DNA of 38,622 nt from assembly GCA_011192195.1 (NCBI GenBank), contig DUEH01000004.1:1-38622 (forward strand), in the 5' to 3' direction. Each line of letters begins with the position of its first letter. Positions within the stretch are counted from its first letter, which is position 1. Both the position numbers and the translations under genes were made by a program. Under the pieces are notes generated by a model. It saw only the letters and a list, made by a program, of their open reading frames with translations. It was not told the DNA's origin and did not search any database. This document shows, one piece after another, positions 27,899 through 34,609 of the stretch. The DNA is from Chloroflexota bacterium (GTDB lineage: Bacteria; Chloroflexota; Anaerolineae; 4572-78).

Positions 27899-28052
27899 TT
27901 ACTCTGGACAAGATTGAGGCAATCTAAAAATGCCCTGATGTCGAAATTGATAGTTTTTGAGAGTCTCCCGTTTCCTCATTTTCCCTCTTGTCTGCCCGCA
28001 AATTCAAGTGGATAGCTTTTGAGAGTCAAAATGCGTTATAATTTACACAAAG

Positions 28053-28085
28053 ACTAAAAGCCCCGACCCGAGTTGGGGCTTTTTG
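28053..28085 (+). terminator. Rho-independent terminator AAAAGCCCCGACCCGAGTTGGGGCTTTTTG
   Basis: GC-rich stem followed by T run. Confidence 0.85.
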
Positions 28086-28090
28086 ATGAT

Positions 28091-28116
28091 AAAAGAAAAA
28101 GCGCCGCAGGCAGGGG
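28091..28116. repeat. 26-nt repeat AAAAGAAAAAGCGCCGCAGGCAGGGG (copy 2)
   Basis: Identical to 10652-10677. Confidence 0.95.
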
Positions 28117-28181
28117 GGCGTGGGGGGGGATCCCTCCATACTCTCCCCCCCTCACACCCATAAAGAAGTGTGGAGAAACTT

Positions 28182-29453
28182 ATGAGTAAATCAGTTCGAT
28201 TATCAGGACTTTACAAATATTCACTGGAAAAACGCGCCAATGTTGTAGCCGAGTGGGCGAGTTTGAAGGCCGAAGAAAAAGCGGCCTTGATCAATGGCCT
28301 GCCCCTTTCAATGGGCGATGGTATGATTGAGAACGTGATTGGCTTGTACAATTTACCGCTGGGTATTGCCACCAACTTCTTGATCAACGGGGAAGAGGTC
28401 ATTGTTCCGATGGCCGTAGAAGAGCCAAGCATTGTGGCCGGACTCAGCTACGCTGCCAAACTGACCCGCTCTAGCGGTGGTTTCAGAACCAGCAGCAGCC
28501 AGCCGGTAATGATTGGTCAACTTCAGGTTTTAGGGTTGAGCGACCTGGATGAAGCCGTGACCAAGCTAAAAGCTATTGAAGCCGAACTGCTGGAAAAAGC
28601 TGATCACGATCCAATCATTCGCAAGTTTGGCGGCGGCGCAAAAGGCTTTGAGTTTCGTCCGCTGCCCGATACAGCGGTTGGGCCGATGCTGATTGTCCAC
28701 ATTTTATACGATTGCCGCGACGCAATGGGCGCTAATACCGTCAACACCGCCGCCGAAATCATTTCTCCCATCATCGAAAAAGTGACCGGTGGACGCGTGA
28801 ACTTGCGCATCATCTCCAATCTGGCAGACCGGCGCACCGCCACCGCCGAATGTACCATCAAAGCCGGGCAACTGGCGCGCGGCGATATGGACGAGGCAGC
28901 GGTTGTGCAGGGCATTGTTGAAGCCTGGGCCTTTGCCAAAGCCGATCCCTACCGCGCCGCCACCCACAATAAGGGAATTATGAACGGTATTGACGCCGTT
29001 GCTATTGCCACCGGCAACGACTGGCGCGCCATTGAAGCGGGAGCGCACGCCTTTGCGGCTCGCAACGGACGCTACACAAGCCTGACTGAATGGCGGCGCA
29101 ATGAAGACGGTGATTTAGCGGGGCGACTGCACTTGCCGCTGGCCGTTGGCACAGTTGGCGGAGCAACAAAAGTTCATCCCGCCGCTCGCGCGTCCATTAA
29201 AATTTTGGGGAACCCCAGCGCGCGCCGTTTGGCCGAAATTATGGCCGCTGTTGGCCTGGGTCAAAATCTGGCCGCCATCCGCGCTTTGGCAACTGAAGGC
29301 ATTCAGCGCGGACACATGCGCCTGCACGCCCGCCAGGTTGCCCTGGCCGCCGGCGCCACTCCTGAACAAGCGCAGGAAATTGCTAATCAATTGGTAGCAG
29401 AAGGCAACATCAAAGAAGCCAGAGCAAAGGAAATTCTTAAAAACAGTGAATAA
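28182..29453 (+). CDS. hydroxymethylglutaryl-CoA reductase, class II (degradative-type)
   Basis: ALINGLPLSMGDGMIENVIGLYNLPLGIATNFLINGEEVIVPMAVEEPSIVAGLSYAAKLTRSSGGF; GANTVNTAAE; HNKGIMNGIDAVAIATGNDWRAIEAGAHAFAAR. Confidence 0.95.
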   Translation: MSKSVRLSGLYKYSLEKRANVVAEWASLKAEEKAALINGLPLSMGDGMIENVIGLYNLPLGIATNFLINGEEVIVPMAVEEPSIVAGLSYAAKLTRSSGGFRTSSSQPVMIGQLQVLGLSDLDEAVTKLKAIEAELLEKADHDPIIRKFGGGAKGFEFRPLPDTAVGPMLIVHILYDCRDAMGANTVNTAAEIISPIIEKVTGGRVNLRIISNLADRRTATAECTIKAGQLARGDMDEAAVVQGIVEAWAFAKADPYRAATHNKGIMNGIDAVAIATGNDWRAIEAGAHAFAARNGRYTSLTEWRRNEDGDLAGRLHLPLAVGTVGGATKVHPAARASIKILGNPSARRLAEIMAAVGLGQNLAAIRALATEGIQRGHMRLHARQVALAAGATPEQAQEIANQLVAEGNIKEARAKEILKNSE

Positions 29454-29520
29454 TGAACAATGAATAATGAATAATTTTTCACTATTCATTATTCATTGTT
29501 CACTGTCCATTTTTCACTGT
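29443..29520. repeat. Heptamer (RTGAAYA) inverted tandem repeat
   Basis: agtgaataatgaacaatgaataatgaataatttttcactattcattattcattgttcactgtcc. Confidence 0.95.
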
Positions 29521-29535
29521 CTTTTCGGAGACATT

Positions 29536-30591
29536 ATGCCCATTATGCAAGCTAACACCCCCACCGGCATTGTTGGTTACGGAGCTTACGTCCCCCGCTA
29601 TCGCGTTCCGGCTACGGAAATTTCCCGCGTGTGGACTGACGGCGTGGGGGGCGTACCCATCAAAGAAAAAGCAGTGGCCGGGCTGGACGAAGACACAATC
29701 ACTATTTCCATCGAAGCGGCTCGTAACGCCTTGCATCGGGCGCAGATCAATCCCGCGTTGTTGGGGGCTGTGTGGGTAGGCAGCGAAAGTCATCCCTACG
29801 CGGTGAAGCCCAGCGGCACCATCGTTGCCGAAGCTATCGGCGCGGTTCCGCACACGCAAGCCGGCGATTGGGAATTTGCCTGCAAGGCAGGCACGGAAGC
29901 CATGCAAGCGGGCATCGGCTTTGTGGGTAGCGGTATGCAGCCTTATGTGCTGGCTATTGGCGCAGATACCGCCCAGAGTCGCCCCGGTGACGCGCTGGAA
30001 TACACCGCCGCCGCCGGAGGCGCAGCTTATATCATCGGCAGAGCAGAAGAAAGTCTGGCTGAGTTTGAAGCCACCTATTCTTTTGTCACCGATACGCCCG
30101 ACTTTTGGCGCAGACCGCAGGCCCACTATCCCAGCCACGGTCAACGCTTCACCGGCGAACCGGCTTACTTTGAACACAGCGTTTCGGCGGTGAAAACGCT
30201 GCTGATGGAATTGGGCCGCAGCGCCAAAGATTACAACTACGTTACCTTTCACCAGCCCAACGCCAAATTTCCGCAGCGCGCCGCAAAAATGCTGGGCTTT
30301 GAAAAAGCGCAATGGGAAGCCGGACTCCTGTCTCCGGTGGTGGGCAACACCTACTCCGGCGCAACAATGTTGGGGCTGACGGCCATTTTGGACATCGCCA
30401 AACCGGGAGAGCGCATTCTGTGCGCCAGTTTTGGCTCCGGCGCCGGGTCAGACGCCTTTTCGCTGCTGGTCACAGAACGCATCGCCGGCCGGGCGAATAT
30501 GGCCCCCACCACGCAGGCGTACATCGCCCGCCGCAAAGAAGTAGATTACGCCCTGTACACCCGCTATCGCGGCAAGCTGAGTATGAAATGA
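29536..30591 (+). CDS. hydroxymethylglutaryl-CoA synthase (archaeal-type)
   Basis: [44 protein letters not shown] active Cys, [38 protein letters not shown]. Confidence 0.92.
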   Translation: MPIMQANTPTGIVGYGAYVPRYRVPATEISRVWTDGVGGVPIKEKAVAGLDEDTITISIEAARNALHRAQINPALLGAVWVGSESHPYAVKPSGTIVAEAIGAVPHTQAGDWEFACKAGTEAMQAGIGFVGSGMQPYVLAIGADTAQSRPGDALEYTAAAGGAAYIIGRAEESLAEFEATYSFVTDTPDFWRRPQAHYPSHGQRFTGEPAYFEHSVSAVKTLLMELGRSAKDYNYVTFHQPNAKFPQRAAKMLGFEKAQWEAGLLSPVVGNTYSGATMLGLTAILDIAKPGERILCASFGSGAGSDAFSLLVTERIAGRANMAPTTQAYIARRKEVDYALYTRYRGKLSMK

Positions 30592-30654
30592 AAAGTTCAA
30601 AATGAAAAGTTCAAAATGGCTGACAATTCGCATCGTTTACGGTAAACAAGAAAC

Positions 30655-30713
30655 CAAAAACCTGAAACCCGAAACCTGAAACCCGAAACCTGAAACCCGA
30701 AACCCGAAACCCT
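30655..30713. repeat. Heptamer tandem repeat (GAAACCY)n
   Basis: aacctgaaacccgaaacctgaaacccgaaacctgaaacccgaaacccgaaaccc just before the thiolase start. Confidence 0.95.
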
Positions 30714-30715
30714 TT

Positions 30716-31873
30716 ATGAGAGATATATCAATTATTGGAATAGGACAAACTCCGGTTGGAGAACATTGGGGCAGAAGTTTGCGCCATCTGGCTTACGACG
30801 CCTTGCACCTGGCAATGAAAGACGCCGGTACAGAGCGCGTAGACGCCCTGTACGTGGGCAATATGCTTTCGGGCGAAATCAGCGGGCAGGCGCATATTGG
30901 GCCGCTGATAGCCGATTTTGCCGGACTGCGCGGCATAGAGGCGGTGAAGATTGAAGCCGCCTGCGCCAGCGGAGCCGCCGCCTTTAGACAAGGCGTCATC
31001 GGCGTAGCCAGCGGTTATCAGGACGTGGTAGCGGTAGTAGGCGTAGAAAAGATGACCGACGACGTGGGCAGTCGCCTTACTGCGGGATTGGCCTCTGCCG
31101 CCGACGCCGACTACGAAACCGTTCACGGCGTCACCTTTGTGGCGCTCAATGCCCTGATTATGCAGCGCTATATGCACGAATACGGCTTGAGCAAGGGTGA
31201 TTTTGCTAATTTTAGCGTCAATGCCCACGCTAACGGGGCTAATAATCCCAACGCAATGTTTAGACGCGCCATCAGCAAAGAAACCTTTATGCGCGCGGGC
31301 GTGGTGGCCAACCCTGTCAGTCTCTTTGACGCCAGCCCAATGGCCGACGGCGCTGCCGCCGCCATCATCTGCCCTACCCGTCTGGCCCGCGAATATACCG
31401 ATAAAGCCGTCCACGTCCTGGCCTCCGCCATTGCCACCGACAGCCTGGCCGTTCATGACCGCAAAAACCCGCTCTGGTTGCAAGCGGCGGAAGATTCAGC
31501 GCATACGGCGTACCGGCAGGCAAAAATTACCCCGGCTGAACTGGACTTCTTTGAATTGCACGACGCCTTCACCATTATGGCCGCCCTCAGTTTAGAGGCT
31601 GCCGGTTTTGCCAAAGCGGGTCAGGGGACGCGATTGGCCGTTAATGGCGACATTGCTTTGGACGGTAAGCTGCCCATCGCCACGATGGGGGGGCTCAAAG
31701 CAAGAGGCCATCCGGTTGGCGCAACCGGAATGTATCAAATTGTTGAAGCCGCCTTACAGCTTCGCGGCGAGGCAGGGAAGAATCAACTTCCCCACGCCCG
31801 CCTGGGAATGACCCAAAACATCGGCGGCAGCGGCGCAACTATTGGAACGCATATTTTTAAAAGCAGTGAATAA
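30716..31873 (+). CDS. thiolase, archaeal/SCPx-type
   Basis: DISIIGIGQTPVGEHWGRSLRHLAYDALHLAMKDAG, KIEAACASGAAAFRQGV, ELHDAFTIMAALSLEAAGFA, KARGHPVGATGMYQIVE. Confidence 0.93.
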   Translation: MRDISIIGIGQTPVGEHWGRSLRHLAYDALHLAMKDAGTERVDALYVGNMLSGEISGQAHIGPLIADFAGLRGIEAVKIEAACASGAAAFRQGVIGVASGYQDVVAVVGVEKMTDDVGSRLTAGLASAADADYETVHGVTFVALNALIMQRYMHEYGLSKGDFANFSVNAHANGANNPNAMFRRAISKETFMRAGVVANPVSLFDASPMADGAAAAIICPTRLAREYTDKAVHVLASAIATDSLAVHDRKNPLWLQAAEDSAHTAYRQAKITPAELDFFELHDAFTIMAALSLEAAGFAKAGQGTRLAVNGDIALDGKLPIATMGGLKARGHPVGATGMYQIVEAALQLRGEAGKNQLPHARLGMTQNIGGSGATIGTHIFKSSE

Positions 31874-31946
31874 TGAACAATGAATAGTGAAAAATTCTCA
31901 CTATCCACAATTCACAATTCGTTATTCACTGCCCACTATTCACTGT
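31864..31946. repeat. Heptamer inverted tandem repeat
   Basis: cagtgaataatgaacaatgaatagtgaaaaattctcactatccacaattcacaattcgttattcactgcccactattcactg. Confidence 0.93.
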
Positions 31947-31965
31947 TTTTCAGGAGGAAAATTAA

Positions 31966-32373
31966 ATGACTGTAGAAATAGCCCGCCACTGGCGATTGAA
32001 CTCACAACGCTATAGTTTAATAGGCGAAGAGTGCCCTGCCTGCCACTATAAAATCTTCCCCCCCCGCGATGTCTGCCCTCACTGCGCCGAAGAAGCCGGG
32101 CCGGAATTTCACTTTAGCGGCAACGGAACCGTTTTTTCGCACACCACCGTTCACACCCCCCCAGAGGGCTTTGAAGCGCAGTCGCCCTATACCGTTGCCC
32201 TTGTTAAACTGGACGAAGGGCCAATGATTACCGCTCAACTCACCGATGTGGACAATGGCGCCGTTGAAATTGGCTTGCCCGTTGAAATGGTCACGCGCAA
32301 ACTGGCCGAACAGGGCGACGAAGGTTTGATCCTCTACGGCTACAAGTTTCGCCCCCAAATGGCAATGGCCTGA
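31966..32373 (+). CDS. DUF35 / Zn-ribbon OB-fold protein (thiolase-HMGCS partner type)
   Basis: CPACHYKIFPPRDVCPHCAEE zinc ribbon; GTVFSHTTVHTPPEGFEAQSPYTVALVKLDEGPMITAQLTD OB-fold. Confidence 0.9.
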   Translation: MTVEIARHWRLNSQRYSLIGEECPACHYKIFPPRDVCPHCAEEAGPEFHFSGNGTVFSHTTVHTPPEGFEAQSPYTVALVKLDEGPMITAQLTDVDNGAVEIGLPVEMVTRKLAEQGDEGLILYGYKFRPQMAMA

Positions 32374-32411
32374 TGAACGACGAATGACAAACGACGAGTG
32401 ACGAATAAAGA

Positions 32412-32434
32412 GTCCAACAAGTGGACATTTTTTT
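32412..32434 (+). terminator. GTCCA-ACAAG-TGGAC hairpin followed by T run
   Basis: Short stem plus (T)8. Confidence 0.55.
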
Positions 32435-32436
32435 GT

Positions 32437-32491
32437 AACCGTTGCTCCCCTCGTTTCAGCGCGCCGCGTTGAAACGAGGGGAGCAACGGTT
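32437..32491. repeat. 22-bp perfect inverted repeat AACCGTTGCTCCCCTCGTTTCA / TGAAACGAGGGGAGCAACGGTT
   Basis: Direct reading. Confidence 0.95.
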
Positions 32492-32508
32492 ATTTTTTAT
32501 TCTGCCTC

Positions 32509-32562
32509 TTGACAACTATGACGCACTGTGTTATAATTTCGATTGTATAACGCAGTGCGTCA
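32509..32562 (+). promoter_or_regulatory. Consensus promoter TTGACA-N17-TATAAT with two operator-like sites TGACGCACTGTGTTA (32519-32533) and TAACGCAGTGCGTCA (32548-32562)
   Basis: Perfect -35/-10 with 17 bp spacing; matching cassette at 38232-38285 on the minus strand. Confidence 0.85.
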
Positions 32563-32620
32563 CAAACTCGCCTGCTAAACAACTTAAAGCGCTATCCTAA
32601 ATTATAAAAGGAGATAAATA

Positions 32621-33004
32621 ATGGTAAAAGAAAAAGTAGAAGAAGTTGTGGAAAAAGCTGAAGAAGGTCGTAATTTCTTGCTAGACGGACTTCACAAAAT
32701 TTTATTGGCCGGTGTTGGCGCGGTATCCCTGGCTCAGGAAGAAGTTGAAGACTTTGTCGGCAAGCTCGTAGAAAAGGGCGAGATTGCCGAAAAAGATGGT
32801 CGAAAGCTGCTTGACGATATTGACAAGAAGCGCAAAGAGCAGACTGGCAAAGTTAAAAAGCAAACCGAAAAGGCCGAAAAAGAACTGGATAAACGCCTTG
32901 ACGGCCTGCTGGCTCGATTGAACGTTCCTACCAAGTCAGACATTGATGGGCTGAACGACAAAATTGCTGCCTTGACCAAAAAAATTGATGAATTGAAAAA
33001 ATAA
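32621..33004 (+). CDS. phasin / poly(hydroxyalkanoate) granule-associated protein-like
   Basis: LDGLHKILLAGVGAVSLAQEEVEDFVGKLVEKGEIAEKDGRKLLDDI and C-terminal coiled coil; RBS AGGAG. Confidence 0.82.
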   Translation: MVKEKVEEVVEKAEEGRNFLLDGLHKILLAGVGAVSLAQEEVEDFVGKLVEKGEIAEKDGRKLLDDIDKKRKEQTGKVKKQTEKAEKELDKRLDGLLARLNVPTKSDIDGLNDKIAALTKKIDELKK

Positions 33005-33111
33005 GCCTGGTTTTTGAAAACAGTGGATAGTGGGTTGTGGATAGCAAGGACGGGCCTGCAATTTACTATCCACTGCCCACTATTTTGGGTGGTGGTAGAA
33101 AAGTAAGTGAT

Positions 33112-33139
33112 GGAGTGTCAAACTATAGTTTGACACTCC
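33112..33139. repeat. 28-bp perfect loopless palindrome GGAGTGTCAAACTATAGTTTGACACTCC
   Basis: Direct reading. Confidence 0.97.
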
Positions 33140-33222
33140 GCAATCATCACCTGCAACTTAACCACTACCCTGTTTTCAAGGGAGAGCGTAGCGCATCTCC
33201 TTTTTTTGTATTTACTGCGCGT

Positions 33223-33250
33223 TTGCTCGCAAAAATCATCGTGGTACAAT
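33223..33250 (+). promoter_or_regulatory. Predicted promoter TTGCTC-N16-TACAAT upstream of PhaR-like gene
   Basis: Partial consensus. Confidence 0.45.
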
Positions 33251-33290
33251 ACATCTTAAAATTAAATCGAGCGTGTTGAGGAGCAAAGCT

Positions 33291-33899
33291 ATGTTGATCA
33301 TCAAACGGTATCCCAACCGAAAGTTGTACGATACAGAGAAAAAGCAGTACGTTACTCTGGACAAAATTGCAATTTTAATTCAGGAAGGGAAAGATATTCA
33401 GGTGATAGACCATTCTACGGGCGAAGACCTTACTGCCGTAACCCTATCGCAAATAATTTTTGAGCAGGAGAAAAAACAGAGCGGTTTTGTACCCAAAAAT
33501 GTTTTGGCCGGACTGGTTCAGGCGGGCGGTGATACGCTGAGCGCCTTCAAAAACGCCCTGACTTCTCCTCTCGACGCGCTGCCAGACGTGGATTTAGAGA
33601 TAGAACGGCGTATTAAAAAGCTTATTCAAGAGGGCAAGTTGGCGGAAGAGCAAGGCCGAAACCTGCTTGAACAACTCTTGGAAACAAGTCGCCAAACGGC
33701 CAAAAAGACTCAGGCGGGCGGCGAAACTTACCTGAAGAAGTTGCTGTCCAAGCGGGGTATTCCTTCTCAAGATGAAATTTCCAGACTGAGCGAGCAGATT
33801 GACAATCTGGCGGCCAAACTGGAGTCTCTGGCTCAGTCAAAAACTGAGGCCGCCGTAGAAGAAGGCCACGCCGGTGCGGATGATCAAGAAGAAGAATAA
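33291..33899 (+). CDS. PhaR-type polyhydroxyalkanoate synthesis regulator N-terminal domain with phasin-like C-terminus
   Basis: MLIIKRYPNRKLYDTEKKQYVTLDKIAILIQEGKDIQVIDHSTGEDLTAVTLSQIIFE; C-terminal half resembles the upstream phasin. Confidence 0.88.
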   Translation: MLIIKRYPNRKLYDTEKKQYVTLDKIAILIQEGKDIQVIDHSTGEDLTAVTLSQIIFEQEKKQSGFVPKNVLAGLVQAGGDTLSAFKNALTSPLDALPDVDLEIERRIKKLIQEGKLAEEQGRNLLEQLLETSRQTAKKTQAGGETYLKKLLSKRGIPSQDEISRLSEQIDNLAAKLESLAQSKTEAAVEEGHAGADDQEEE

Positions 33900-33914
33900 T
33901 AATCCGAACCGATT

Positions 33915-34481
33915 ATGATCATTGTTGCGGGTTTTGCCAAGCGATCCTTCATCTTTCCGGCTGATTTACCCACGGCTTTTGCTTACTATACTGATTTAAG
34001 CCGTATTTTGACCTACCTGCCGCACATCTACATTGCCCGCACCTACGATGATAATCAACTTCGGATGTGTTATAATACCATTGAACTGGGAACCTACAAG
34101 ATCAATATTTTTTGCGATTTACGCGCTGAGATGGACGCGGAAGAACGCGCTTTACGAGTTTTTCCGTTAAGGGGAGTAACGCCGGTGAAGGCAAAAGCTA
34201 CCTTGCGTTCAGCAACTGCGTCAGGTCGTTTTTCCAGCGAATCTCTCTTTTTTGACGAAGGCGAGAAAACACGCATCGAATATCGTCTGGAATTGCAAGC
34301 CGAACTCCCCAAGCCAATGGGCCTGCGTTTCGTGCCAAAATCGGTGATTAACGGCATTGCCGGCAGCATCACCCATCGTCGAATCAAAGAGATTGCGGAT
34401 GGATTTATTCGACGCTCTATTGACGCTTTTCCTGAGTGGCTGGGAGAATTGGGCGATAGTAAAATGAAGATAATGGGATGA
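33915..34481 (+). CDS. SRPBCC/DUF1997-like protein
   Basis: FIFPADLPTAFAYYTDLSRILTYLPHI, IEYRLELQAELPKPMGLRFVPKSVINGIAGSITHRRIKEIADGF. Confidence 0.65.
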   Translation: MIIVAGFAKRSFIFPADLPTAFAYYTDLSRILTYLPHIYIARTYDDNQLRMCYNTIELGTYKINIFCDLRAEMDAEERALRVFPLRGVTPVKAKATLRSATASGRFSSESLFFDEGEKTRIEYRLELQAELPKPMGLRFVPKSVINGIAGSITHRRIKEIADGFIRRSIDAFPEWLGELGDSKMKIMG

Positions 34482-34494
34482 TCTTGGTTCCTGT

Positions 34495-34547
34495 AAAAAA
34501 AGCCCCCAGGTATTCATAGTCGGCTATGAATACCTGGGGGCTTTTTT
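34495..34547. terminator. Bidirectional terminator AAAAAA-GCCCCCAGGTATTCATAG-tcgg-CTATGAATACCTGGGGGC-TTTTTT
   Basis: Long perfect stem flanked by A and T runs between convergent genes. Confidence 0.9.
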
Positions 34548-34554
34548 GTAACCA

Positions 34555-34601
34555 TTCCCCCCTCTTGTTCCCACGCAGAGCGTGGAAACAAGAGGGGGGA
34601 A
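34555..34601. repeat. Hairpin TTCCCCCCTCTTGTTCCCACG-cagag-CGTGGAAACAAGAGGGGGGAA
   Basis: Core resembles 19160-19200. Confidence 0.9.
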
Positions 34602-34609
34602 GTGATGTG

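Noticed and set aside
29500-30312. 270-aa minus-strand ORF
   Set aside because: Antisense shadow of HMG-CoA synthase.
30655-30713. GAAACC repeats considered as CRISPR or iteron array
   Set aside because: Contiguous 7-bp units with no spacers and no replication gene nearby; fits the heptamer repeat class.
30728-31483. 251-aa minus-strand ORF
   Set aside because: Antisense shadow of the archaeal-type thiolase.
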